From the NCBI GenBank assembly GCA_963771025.1, contig CAVYRL010000003.1, forward strand, positions 248,001-312,000: a stretch of DNA of 64,000 bases, given 5' to 3'. The DNA is from Miltoncostaea sp963771025. GTDB lineage: Bacteria; Actinomycetota; Thermoleophilia; Miltoncostaeales; Miltoncostaeaceae. The notes below the pieces were generated by a model, which worked only from the letters and a program-made list of their open reading frames with translations, was not told where the DNA came from and made no database searches. A program made the position numbers and the translations under genes. Shown piece after piece: positions 42,299 to 50,942 of the stretch (within the stretch, counting starts at the first letter, position 1; each line of letters begins with the position of its first letter).

Positions 42299-44629
42299 AT
42301 GAACCAGGATGAGCGCACGTCCGTTCTCCCCGTCCTGCCCCTCGACGACGCGGTCGTCCTCCCCGGCACGAGCGTCACGTTCCCCGTCACCTCGGACGAG
42401 CAGGCCGAGGCGCTGAGCGGCGCCGTGGAGGGCCGCATCCTGCTCGTGCCGCGCATCGAGGGCCGCTTCGGCTCGTTCGGCGTGGTGGCAAGCGTGGTGG
42501 GTGAGGTGACCCTCCCCGACGGCACCCGCGGCGTCGCCGTCGAGGCGCTGCACCGCGCGGAGCTGGGTCCGGCCGTGAGCGCCGAGGCCGGTCTGCGCGT
42601 GGGCGCGTACGAGCGCCCCGACCCCGTCGATGCCGGCCCCGAGGCGGCCGCGCTCGGCCGCGAGTATCGCGCGGTCGTGGAGGAGGTCGCGGCGTTGCGC
42701 GGCGATCGGGCGCAGGTCGCCCGCTTCCTCGCGGGCATCGCGCACCCGGGACGGCTGGCCGACACCACGGGCTACGCGCCCGAGGTTCCCCTGACCACCA
42801 AGCTCGACCTGCTCGGAACCGTCGACGTCGTGGCGCGCCTGCGCCTGGCGATCGACGCCCAGCGCGAGCGCCTGGCCGACGCCGGCCTGCGGCAGCGCAT
42901 CCGCGAGGACGTGAGCGAGAACCTGGACAAGGGCCAGCGCGAGATGCTGCTGCGCCGACAGCTGGCGGCCATCCGCAAGGAACTGGGCGAGGACGACGAG
43001 TCGGGTGACGACTGGGGCGTCCGCATCGCCGAGTCCGGCATGCCCGAGGCCGCCCGCAAGGAGGCCGAGCGTGAGCTCGGGCGCCTGGAGCGTCAGCCCG
43101 ACGGCGCCGAGGCCGGGATGATCCGGACCTACCTGGAGTGGATGGTCTCGCTGCCGTGGGACTCCCGCTCGGAGGAGCGTCTGGACGTGAGCGAGGCGCG
43201 CGAGGTGCTGGACGCCGACCATGCCGGCCTGGAGACCGTCAAGGAGCGGGTCCTGGAGTACCTGGCCGTTCGGCGCCTGCGCCGCGAGCGCGGCATGGAC
43301 GAGGGGCGCAGCGGGGTCATCCTGACCCTGGTCGGCCCTCCCGGAACCGGCAAGACCTCGCTCGGCCAGTCGGTGGCCCGTGCCCTCGGGCGCGAGTTCG
43401 CGCGCATCAGCCTCGGCGGCATCCGCGACGAGGCCGAGGTCCGCGGGCACCGGCGCACGTACGTCGGCGCCCTGCCGGGCCGCCTGGTCCGCGCCCTGCG
43501 CGAGGCCGGCACCCTCAATCCGGTGATCATGCTCGACGAGGTGGACAAGGTCGGCAACGACTGGCGCGGCGATCCGTCGTCGGCCCTGCTCGAGGTGCTC
43601 GACCCGGCGCAGAACCACAGCTTCCGCGACCACTACCTGGACGTGGAGCTCGACCTCTCCGAGGTCCTCTTCATCGCCACCGCCAACGTCGTTGACACGA
43701 TCCCCGGACCGCTGCTCGACCGCATGGAGGTCATTCCCCTCGACGGCTACACCGAGCACGAGAAGCTGGCCATCGCCCGCGGGTACCTGGTGCCCCGGCA
43801 GGTCGAGCGCAACGGGCTCCGCGAGGACGAGGTGGAGATCAGCGACGACGCGCTCGGCGCGGTGATCGCCGACTACACCCGGGAGGCGGGCGTCCGCGGG
43901 CTCGAGCGCCAGATCGGCAAGCTCCTGCGCAAGACGGCACGCGGCATCGCCGAGGGCGGCGAGACGCCGGTGCGGATCGCTCGGGACGACCTGGACGACG
44001 CCCTCGGCCACCCGCGGTTCCACCACGAGGCGGCGGAGCGCACGGCCGTGCCGGGCGTGGCGACCGGGCTCGCGGTGACGGGCACGGGCGGGGACGTCCT
44101 GTTCATCGAGGCCAGCGCGATGCCGGCCGACGGACCGGGCGACCGGCTCGTCCTGACCGGGCAGCTGGGTGACGTGATGCGCGAGTCGGCGCGGATCGCC
44201 CTCTCGTGGACGCGTGCGCACGGATCGGAGATCGGAATCGACTCGAGCACCATGCGCGAGAAGGAGTTCCACATGCACGTCCCCGCGGGCGCGGTGCCCA
44301 AGGACGGGCCGTCGGCCGGCGTCACCATGGTGACGGCGCTGACGTCACTCGCGACCGGACGGGCCGTGCGCCCCAACGTCGGGATGACCGGCGAGGTCAC
44401 CCTTCAGGGGCGGGTGCTCCCGATCGGCGGCGTCAAGCAGAAGGTGATGGCGGCCCACCGGGCCGGGCTGACCGACGTGGTCATCCCCGAGCGCAACCGC
44501 CGCGATCTGGACGACGTGCCCGCCGAGGTTCTCGCGCAGGTCGCCGTTCACCCGGTGCTGACGGTCCAGGAGGTGCTCGACATCGCCCTGGAGCCCGCCC
44601 ACGATCGACACGGGGCTCTGGCGGCATAG
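42299..44629 (+). CDS. lon: ATP-dependent Lon protease
   Basis: 776 residues from ATG 42299, behind TAGGAG. The N-terminal substrate domain (VLPVLPLDDAVVLPGTSVTF) is followed by the AAA+ module with Walker A VGPPGTGKTSLGQ, Walker B VIMLDEVDKVG and arginine-finger region TIPGPLLDRMEVI. The protease domain has the catalytic dyad Ser in PKDGPSAGVTM and Lys in GGVKQKVMAAHRAG. It degrades damaged and regulatory proteins in the cytoplasm. The palindromes upstream suggest specific control. Confidence 0.97.
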   Translation: MNQDERTSVLPVLPLDDAVVLPGTSVTFPVTSDEQAEALSGAVEGRILLVPRIEGRFGSFGVVASVVGEVTLPDGTRGVAVEALHRAELGPAVSAEAGLRVGAYERPDPVDAGPEAAALGREYRAVVEEVAALRGDRAQVARFLAGIAHPGRLADTTGYAPEVPLTTKLDLLGTVDVVARLRLAIDAQRERLADAGLRQRIREDVSENLDKGQREMLLRRQLAAIRKELGEDDESGDDWGVRIAESGMPEAARKEAERELGRLERQPDGAEAGMIRTYLEWMVSLPWDSRSEERLDVSEAREVLDADHAGLETVKERVLEYLAVRRLRRERGMDEGRSGVILTLVGPPGTGKTSLGQSVARALGREFARISLGGIRDEAEVRGHRRTYVGALPGRLVRALREAGTLNPVIMLDEVDKVGNDWRGDPSSALLEVLDPAQNHSFRDHYLDVELDLSEVLFIATANVVDTIPGPLLDRMEVIPLDGYTEHEKLAIARGYLVPRQVERNGLREDEVEISDDALGAVIADYTREAGVRGLERQIGKLLRKTARGIAEGGETPVRIARDDLDDALGHPRFHHEAAERTAVPGVATGLAVTGTGGDVLFIEASAMPADGPGDRLVLTGQLGDVMRESARIALSWTRAHGSEIGIDSSTMREKEFHMHVPAGAVPKDGPSAGVTMVTALTSLATGRAVRPNVGMTGEVTLQGRVLPIGGVKQKVMAAHRAGLTDVVIPERNRRDLDDVPAEVLAQVAVHPVLTVQEVLDIALEPAHDRHGALAA

Positions 44630-44645
44630 GGTTGAGGCGACTCCC

Positions 44646-45014
44646 ATGGACGACTGTCGCTCACTCCCACCCGTCTGCAACCGCTACCAGCGCGCGGCCG
44701 AGCTTCTCGGCCGCCGCTGGAGTGCGGCGGTCATCCGGGCGACCATGGAGGGCCCGGCCCGCTTCACCGAGATCCGTGGATCCGTGGACGGGCTCTCCGC
44801 GCGCCTGCTGGCCGAGCGCCTGCGCGAGCTCGAGTCCGCCGGTCTGATGGAACGCCGTGAGCTCGGCGGCGGCGCCGTCGAGTACCGGCTCACGGCGAAG
44901 GGGGCCGCCCTCTCGCGCGTGATCCACGAGATCGAGGCCTGGGTGGAGGACTGGGACGACTCGCCCGACACCCCGCAGCGCGAGGAGGCCCCACATGCCC
45001 GCCCTGACAGATGA
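44646..45014 (+). CDS. HxlR family winged-helix regulator
   Basis: 122 residues. The opening is the HxlR pattern: CNRYQRAAELLGRRWSAAVI, then RATMEGPARFTEIRGSVDGL, SARLLAERLRELESAGLMER and EYRLTAKG. The Cys in PPVCNRY is the position often used for thiol sensing in this family. It sits 16 bases after lon and overlaps the PPOX gene by 20 bases, so it may regulate that gene. Confidence 0.92.
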   Translation: MDDCRSLPPVCNRYQRAAELLGRRWSAAVIRATMEGPARFTEIRGSVDGLSARLLAERLRELESAGLMERRELGGGAVEYRLTAKGAALSRVIHEIEAWVEDWDDSPDTPQREEAPHARPDR

Positions 45015-45399
45015 CGTCCGCGCGATCCTCGGAGGCCGCGCGTTCGCCCACCTCGCAACGGTGCTCCCCGACGGCGCTCCCCACTCGGTGCCGGTCTGGA
45101 TCGGCGTCGAAGGCGACACCCTGCTGATGTTCACGCAGACGGGCAGCCGCAAGTCCCGCAACATCGAGGCCGACGAACGGGTCGCCATCTCCGCGACGGA
45201 CGAATCGAACCCGTACCGCCAATGCGACCTGCGCGGCAGGGTCAGCGCCCGCGTCGACGGCGACGCCGCCCAGCGGGTCGCGGACGACCTCTCCATCAAG
45301 TACACCGGGGCGCCGTTCCCCTGGCGCAGCCCGAACACCGTGGCCTACGTGATCACGCCCGAGACCTGCCACTCGGCGGATCTGCCCTTCACGCACTGA
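44995..45399 (+). CDS. PPOX-class F420-dependent (or FMN) oxidoreductase
   Basis: 134 residues with the split-barrel fold of pyridoxamine-phosphate-oxidase-like proteins. Typical elements are FAHLATVLPDGAPHSVPVWI, LLMFTQTGSRKSRNIEADER then VAISATDESNPYR and the end TVAYVITPETCHSADLPF. The K-S-R-N run is common to F420-binding members in actinobacteria. Probably reduces an unsaturated or oxidised small molecule. Coupled to the HxlR gene. Confidence 0.88.
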   Translation: MPALTDDVRAILGGRAFAHLATVLPDGAPHSVPVWIGVEGDTLLMFTQTGSRKSRNIEADERVAISATDESNPYRQCDLRGRVSARVDGDAAQRVADDLSIKYTGAPFPWRSPNTVAYVITPETCHSADLPFTH

Positions 45400-45419
45400 T
45401 CCCCAGGGGCGTCCGGCCC

Positions 45420-45623
45420 CTACCGGGTGCTGAAGTGGTGCTCCCCGGCCTCGCACCAGAACACCAGGCAGCCGGCGTCCTCCTGGCGGGCGACGCACGA
45501 GCACTCGCCGCCGTGCTCGGGGCAGGGGCGGAATACGCGCGAGAGAAGGCCCCACGACGCGACAGGGCGTGCACCCGCGGGGAGAAGGTCCTGGTGGGTC
45601 TCGGTGCGTGCGACGGTGCTCAT
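45420..45623 (-). CDS. Small Cys/His-rich protein of unknown function
   Basis: 67 residues. ATG 45623 overlaps the stop of the polysaccharide gene (ATGA). The C-terminal half has FRPCPEHGGECSCVARQEDA and GCLVFWCEAGEHHFSTR, with five Cys and three His that could form a zinc-binding knuckle. I do not recognise the family. The coupling argues that it is expressed with the sugar-modification genes. Confidence 0.65.
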   Translation of the reverse strand: MSTVARTETHQDLLPAGARPVASWGLLSRVFRPCPEHGGECSCVARQEDAGCLVFWCEAGEHHFSTR

Positions 45624-47539
45624 GGGGTCTCCCCGTGTGTGGTGGAGGGGCGTGCCACCCCGGTTTCGCCGTCGCCCTCCGGGACCCTTCCGCCACGGAG
45701 GACGGTCCACAGGGCTCCCGCGACGGGGTCCGGCGCGCCGATGGCGACGCGTCGGCCGATCTCGTCGAGCCCGCTCCGCAACACCGCGGAGTCGAGCGCC
45801 GGACGGGTGGCGCGCATGATCTTGGCATACCTGGTGGGGCGCACCTCCTCATCCACGTTGAAGAGCTCCTCGTGGAGCTTCTCCCCGGGACGGATGCCCA
45901 CCACGTCGATGGCGATGTCGCGCCCGGGCTCATGGCCCGAAAGCTCGATCATCCGCCGGGCGAGATCGATGATCTTCACCGGGTCGCCCATGTTGAGCAC
46001 GAAGATGTCGCCGCCCTCGGCGATGCCGGTGGCCTGGATGACCAGCTGGACCGCCTCGGGGATGGTCATGAAGAAGCGCGTCATCTCGGCGTGGGTGACG
46101 GTGACCGGGCCGCCCTCCTCGATCTGGCGCTGGAAGATCGGGAGCACCGAGCCCGAGCTGCCGAGCACGTTGCCGAACCGGACGGCGCCGAAACGCGTCC
46201 CGGCGGCGGTTCCGTGGGCCTCGATGACCCGCTCCGCGAGCGCCTTCGAGGCACCCATCACGGTCTTCGGCTCGACGGCCTTGTCGGTGGAGATCAGGCA
46301 GAAGCGGTCCACGCGGTACTGCTCGGCCAGGCGCGCGAGCACCTCGGTGCCGAGGGCGTTGTTGGCGATGGCCTGGAGCGGGTTGAGCTCCATCATCGGG
46401 ACGTGCTTGTAGGCGGCGGCGTGGAACACGATCTCGGGGCGCTCGCGGGCGAAGACGCGCTCCATGGAGACGGCGTCTTTGCAATCGGCGATCACCGGCA
46501 CGAGCAGCCCGGCGTGCCCGCGCTCGCGCAGCTTGAGGTCGATCTCGAAGAGATTGTTCTCGGCGTGGTCGACCATGATCAGGCGCCGCGCCCCGCTGGC
46601 CGCCACCTGGCGGCACAGCTCGCGGCCGATGGAGCCGCCCGCCCCGGTCACGAGCACCGTGCGGCCATTGAGGTACCGCGCGACCTTCTCGAAGTCGATC
46701 TCGACCGGGGCGCGGCCGAGGACGTCCTCGACGCGCACCTTGCGCAGCTGACCGACGGTGACGTCGCCGGTGATCAGCTCGGGCAGACTCGGCAGCGTCG
46801 AGCAGGGAATGCCGGCGGCGCGGCAGATCTGGAAGATCTCCTGACGCACGGCGCCCGACGCCGACGGCATGGCGATGATGACCTCGTCGACGTGCACCTC
46901 GCGCAGCACGCGGGGGATGTCGGCCCGGGTGCCGCGCACGCGGGTGCCCTGTACGCGCAGACGCCGCTTGCGAGGGTCGTCGTCGATCAGGCCGATCGGG
47001 GTGTACCCGAGGTCGCGGTTGCGCTTCATCTCGCGGAGCAGCGTGTTGCCGGCGTCGCCGGCGCCCACCAGGAGCACCGAACGGCCGCTGTTGACCAGAT
47101 CCGACCGCGAAGGCCGCTCGATCACGCTGCGCACCGCGAACCGCGCCCCACCGATCAGGACCAGGGTGAGCACGAGGTCGAAGAGCAGGACGCCGCGCGG
47201 GATCGGCACCCGGTCGTCGGGGCGCCACTGCGACAGCACCGCCGTGATCAGCAGGCTCGAGGCCGCCGCGGCGAGCACGATCGCCTGGAGGTCGCGGAGG
47301 CTCGTGAAGCGCCACCACTTGGTGTAGAAGCGCATCCCGATGAAGGTCACGATCTTGACCACGACCACGATCCCGACCGTCGCGGCGAAGAGCTTCTCGT
47401 AGCGCCCGGGCACGTTTCCGTCGAAGCGGAAATAGAACGCGAGCCAGAAGGCGGCTGCGACGAGCCCCGCGTCTACCGCGATCTGGGCACCGCGGTGGGC
47501 AAACGCCCGGGGGCTCCAGTTGAGCGGAGCGCGACTCAC
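45620..47539 (-). CDS. Membrane NDP-sugar 4,6-dehydratase/epimerase (FlaA1/CapD/WbpM family)
   Basis: 639 residues. Four membrane helices fill ~15-130. A first Rossmann domain (VLLVGAGDAGNTLLREMKRN) ends near 270, and the catalytic SDR domain has VLVTGAGGSIGRELCRQVAA, VFHAAAYKHVPMMELNPLQA and the active-site STDKAVEPKTVMGASK, with Met where many SDRs have Tyr, as in WbpM. It makes 4-keto-6-deoxy sugar nucleotides, for example from UDP-GlcNAc, for surface glycans. It is coupled to the DUF354 gene upstream by a 4-base overlap. Confidence 0.92.
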   Translation of the reverse strand: MSRAPLNWSPRAFAHRGAQIAVDAGLVAAAFWLAFYFRFDGNVPGRYEKLFAATVGIVVVVKIVTFIGMRFYTKWWRFTSLRDLQAIVLAAAASSLLITAVLSQWRPDDRVPIPRGVLLFDLVLTLVLIGGARFAVRSVIERPSRSDLVNSGRSVLLVGAGDAGNTLLREMKRNRDLGYTPIGLIDDDPRKRRLRVQGTRVRGTRADIPRVLREVHVDEVIIAMPSASGAVRQEIFQICRAAGIPCSTLPSLPELITGDVTVGQLRKVRVEDVLGRAPVEIDFEKVARYLNGRTVLVTGAGGSIGRELCRQVAASGARRLIMVDHAENNLFEIDLKLRERGHAGLLVPVIADCKDAVSMERVFARERPEIVFHAAAYKHVPMMELNPLQAIANNALGTEVLARLAEQYRVDRFCLISTDKAVEPKTVMGASKALAERVIEAHGTAAGTRFGAVRFGNVLGSSGSVLPIFQRQIEEGGPVTVTHAEMTRFFMTIPEAVQLVIQATGIAEGGDIFVLNMGDPVKIIDLARRMIELSGHEPGRDIAIDVVGIRPGEKLHEELFNVDEEVRPTRYAKIMRATRPALDSAVLRSGLDEIGRRVAIGAPDPVAGALWTVLRGGRVPEGDGETGVARPSTTHGETP

Positions 47540-48558
47540 GAGGCGCGAAGTCTAGACATGCCGGGGGCAAGAATCAGGTCGACGAGTCGCTCGGGGTCGC
47601 GCAGGGGGGGTGCGGCGCTCCGTGTGCGGCGCTCCAGGACGAGGTCGTCGGGGCTCGTCAGGCGGCGCAGACGGCCCTGCGCGATGAGGCTGCGGTCCAC
47701 CGCGCCGAGGCGCGCGGCGAAGGGCGTGTAGGCCGGCACGCCGAGGGCGGCGGCCTCGCGGTTCATGGTGCCGCCGGCGCTGACGACGAGGTCGGCGGCC
47801 GCGACCAGGCTGGGGCCGTCGATCGGGCGCGGCGGCACGATCGCCGCGCCGCCCTCGAGCGCCGCCCGCTGCTCGGCTGTGCGCGGCAGCACGACGGTCT
47901 GCACGGCCGGCCCCGCCGCGAGCAGCCTCTGGAGGGTCGCGCTGAAGAGCTCGGTCGAGGCGCCGCGGTGGTACAGGGTCACCTCCGGGGGCGGCCGCAC
48001 GACCACAATCAGGCGGGAGGAGTCGAGGCCGAGCTCATCGAGCACGCCCTCGTCCATCCTGTGGTCGGCGAGGTAGTACTCCTCCTTCAGGCCCGGGTAG
48101 CGCACCAGCTTGGGGGGCCGGATGCCGTAGCGCGAGAGCGCGCCCTCGGGGATCGCCTGCGGCACCAGCACCCGGGTGGCGAGGCGGCCGTTCCAGTGGT
48201 GCATCACGGCGGCGTACTCGTAGTCGAACATGGAGACCTGCGGCGTCCCGGCCAGTCGCGCCGCGATCGGCTGGTCGGTGCTGCCGTGCGCGACCGCGAG
48301 ATCGAACCTCTGCTCCCGCGCGAAGCGGATCAGGTCGCGGGAGCGTCCGGCCATGGCGAGGGCCTTGCCGCGCGACGAGGCACCGCCGTGCGAGCCGACG
48401 CTGACGTGGTCCATGCCGAACCGCTCGAGCAGCCCGATGGTCTGGGCGAACTCGCGGGCCGTGACGGTCACCTCGTGGCCCCTGGCGCGCATGCGCTCGA
48501 TCAACGGCCGGAAGATCACCACGTGCGGCGAGTTGGTCACGTCGACCCAGACCCTCAC
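47536..48558 (-). CDS. DUF354 family protein (glycosyltransferase-like)
   Basis: 340 residues, GT-B-like. It starts MRVWVDVTNSPHVVIFRPLI, the defining DUF354 N-terminus, with later RYPGLKEEYYLADHRMDEGV, VVVRPPPEVTLYHRG and SLVAAADLVVSAGGTMNREA, which resembles the donor-site loop of GT-B enzymes. Members are found in surface-polysaccharide loci, as here between a DegT aminotransferase and a FlaA1-like dehydratase. The reaction is not known. Confidence 0.88.
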   Translation of the reverse strand: MRVWVDVTNSPHVVIFRPLIERMRARGHEVTVTAREFAQTIGLLERFGMDHVSVGSHGGASSRGKALAMAGRSRDLIRFAREQRFDLAVAHGSTDQPIAARLAGTPQVSMFDYEYAAVMHHWNGRLATRVLVPQAIPEGALSRYGIRPPKLVRYPGLKEEYYLADHRMDEGVLDELGLDSSRLIVVVRPPPEVTLYHRGASTELFSATLQRLLAAGPAVQTVVLPRTAEQRAALEGGAAIVPPRPIDGPSLVAAADLVVSAGGTMNREAAALGVPAYTPFAARLGAVDRSLIAQGRLRRLTSPDDLVLERRTRSAAPPLRDPERLVDLILAPGMSRLRAS

Positions 48559-48583
48559 GCGGCGCTCCTCCTCGGACGGCGTG

Positions 48584-49690
48584 TTACGAGAGCACCCCGG
48601 CGCGGCTGGCGGCGTCGACCACCTGGGCGACGTCGTCGCGCGAGAGGTTGGGATGCATCGGCAGCGCGAGCGCCGTGCGGGCCAGCTCCTCGGCGATCGG
48701 CAGATCGCCCTCGGAATACCCGAGGGGGGCGAACACCGGCTGCAGGTGCATCGGGATGCCGTAGTAGACCGCCGACGCGACGCCGGCCGCCGAGAGGGCC
48801 TCGCGCAGGGCGTCGCGGTCCCGGTGACGCACCATGAACAGGTGGTAGATGTGGGTCGCGCCCGGGGCGACGGCCGGAAGCGTGGCGTGCCGGCCGAGGC
48901 CGAGCTCCTGGTACCACCCCGCCGCCCGTGCCCGGCGCGCGTTCCAGTCGTCCAGATGGGGATAGAACACCCGGATGATCGCCGCCTGCAGGTCGTCGAG
49001 CCGCGAGTTGTAGCCCACCTCGTCGAACACGACCTTGTCCTTGGAGCCGTGGAACCGCAGACGGCGGACCCTCTCGGCCAGCTCCTCGTCGCGGCACACC
49101 ACCATGCCGCCGTCGCCCATTCCCGGGAAGTTCTTGGTCGGGAAGAAGCTGAACGTGGCGGCGTCGCCGAAGGTGGCGATCTCGCCGTCCGCGGCGCGCG
49201 CGCCGAAGGCCTGCGCCGAGTCCTCGATCACCACCAGCCCGTTGTCGCGGGCGAGGGCGGAGATCGCCGACATGTCGGCGGGATGGCCGAAGATGTGCAC
49301 CGGGAGGATGGCCTTGGTCTTGGGGCCGATCCTGGCCCGCGCGGCCTCGGGATCGAGGCAGTAGGTGGCCGGGTCGATGTCGGCGAAGACCGGCGTCGCG
49401 CCGACCCGCGCGATGGCCTCGGCCGTGGCGTAGAAGGTGTACGGAGTCGTGATGACCTCGTCGCCCGGGCCGATGTCGAGCGCGTTGAGCGCGATGACCA
49501 GCGCGTCGGTGCCGTTGGCGACGCCCACGCAGGGCCGTCCGCCGAGGCGCTCCGAGACGGACGCCTCGAGCGCGCGGCCCTCGGGTCCGAGGATGAAGCG
49601 CCCGCTGTCGAGCACCCCCGCGACGGCGGCGTCGATCTGCGCGCGAAGCGGCCCGTACTGGGCCTGTATGTCCATGAGCGGCACGGTCAT
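48584..49690 (-). CDS. DegT/DnrJ/EryC1/StrS sugar aminotransferase
   Basis: 368 residues, a PLP enzyme. The internal aldimine Lys is in FSFFPTKNFPGMGDGGMVV, near residue 190. Other markers are GVANGTDALVIALNALDIGP, VHIFGHPADM and EDSAQAFGA. It transaminates keto-sugar nucleotides; the FlaA1-like dehydratase two genes downstream makes such substrates, so a joint route to an amino-deoxy sugar is likely. It is 25 bases upstream of the DUF354 gene. Confidence 0.93.
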   Translation of the reverse strand: MTVPLMDIQAQYGPLRAQIDAAVAGVLDSGRFILGPEGRALEASVSERLGGRPCVGVANGTDALVIALNALDIGPGDEVITTPYTFYATAEAIARVGATPVFADIDPATYCLDPEAARARIGPKTKAILPVHIFGHPADMSAISALARDNGLVVIEDSAQAFGARAADGEIATFGDAATFSFFPTKNFPGMGDGGMVVCRDEELAERVRRLRFHGSKDKVVFDEVGYNSRLDDLQAAIIRVFYPHLDDWNARRARAAGWYQELGLGRHATLPAVAPGATHIYHLFMVRHRDRDALREALSAAGVASAVYYGIPMHLQPVFAPLGYSEGDLPIAEELARTALALPMHPNLSRDDVAQVVDAASRAGVLS

Positions 49691-49709
49691 GCGGCGGCGC
49701 GTGACGCTA

Positions 49710-50861
49710 TCACGGGTTGGCGCGCGGGAGGGTGACGGTCACCTCGGTGCCGAAACCCTCGCGTGACATCGCCGTCGCCGAGCCCCCGAACCGCTCGGCG
49801 ATGTGCTTGACGATCGACAGCCCGAGACCGGTGCCGCCGAGACGTTTCGACCGCGAGGGGTCCGCGCGGTAGAAGCGCTCGAAGACATGCTGGAGATCGC
49901 GCTCCGGGATGCCGGCGCCGTCGTCGGCGACCCTCAGCACCACGGCGTCCTCGGTGCGGGCCACCGAGACGACGGCGGTCGCGCCGGGCCCGGCGTACTT
50001 GATCGCGTTCTCCATCAGGTTGCGGACCACGGTGCGGGCCATCGTGTCGGTGAGCGGCGTCCAGGACGGGCCCTCCACCGCGAGCCGCACCGCGACACCG
50101 TGCTCCTCGGCCAGCTCGTCCAGCTCGTGGGCGGAGATCTCCGCGGCCTCGGCGAGGTCGGTCCGCTCGGACGAGGGCGTCCCGCTGGTGGCCTCGAGCT
50201 CGGACAGGAACAGGATGTCCGTGATCAGCGCCTCGAGCCGCTGAGTCTCGCTCGACGCGCGGCCCACGAAATCGCGGCGGGTGACGGGGTCCATGTCGGG
50301 ATCGTCGAGGGCCTCGAGCAGGCCGCGCAGGCCGGTGAGGGGCGTGCGCAGCTCGTGCGACACGTTGGCCACGAACTGGGAGCGCAGCTCCTGGTAGTCG
50401 ACGGCCTCGCTCGCGTCGGTCAGGAACACGAGGGCCTCGGGGACGTGGTCGACCAGATACGGCTCGATGGCGATCCGGTAGGTGCGGCGGCCGTCGGCGA
50501 AGAGCCGCACCTCGAACCGCTCGCTCTCGAGGGCCGCGAGGGCCGTCTCGAAGCCCCTGACCAGGCGGTTCTCGCTGAAGGCCTCGAGCAGGCTCATGCC
50601 CGGCACCAGGTAGGGGAACCGCTCGAGGGCGATGACGTTCGCCTCCACCAGCCGGCCGTCGCCGTCGAGCCGCAACGCCACGAAGGGCAGGTCCTTGAGC
50701 ACCTCGCTGCGCCGGCGCTCGGACGCCTCGGCGGCCCGCGCCGCCTGGCGGGCGTCGGCATCGGCCACGGCGGCGAGAGTGCGCTCGCGCCTGAGCCGCA
50801 CGAGGGAGACCCCCGCGACCAGGAGCGCGACGAGCGCGATGGCCAGGAGGACGACGAACAC
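49710..50861 (-). CDS. PhoR-like membrane sensor histidine kinase
   Basis: 383 residues from GTG 50861. One N-terminal membrane helix (FVVLLAIALVALLVAGVSLV), then a PAS domain (~55-150, PFVALRLDGDGRLVEANVIA). HisKA is FVANVSHELRTPLTGLRGLL, and the HATPase has NLMENAIKYAGPG, DDGAGIPERDL and GTGLGLSIVKHI. The layout is that of PhoR/SenX3. No response-regulator gene is adjacent, so its partner is elsewhere. Confidence 0.92.
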   Translation of the reverse strand: MFVVLLAIALVALLVAGVSLVRLRRERTLAAVADADARQAARAAEASERRRSEVLKDLPFVALRLDGDGRLVEANVIALERFPYLVPGMSLLEAFSENRLVRGFETALAALESERFEVRLFADGRRTYRIAIEPYLVDHVPEALVFLTDASEAVDYQELRSQFVANVSHELRTPLTGLRGLLEALDDPDMDPVTRRDFVGRASSETQRLEALITDILFLSELEATSGTPSSERTDLAEAAEISAHELDELAEEHGVAVRLAVEGPSWTPLTDTMARTVVRNLMENAIKYAGPGATAVVSVARTEDAVVLRVADDGAGIPERDLQHVFERFYRADPSRSKRLGGTGLGLSIVKHIAERFGGSATAMSREGFGTEVTVTLPRANP

Positions 50862-50942
50862 GCTGGCAGTCTCGCAGACCCCCGGAGGAGGCGGGCCCGG
50901 TCGATTGTGAGAACGCGTCACATCGTGATTTCGTTCCCCGCT

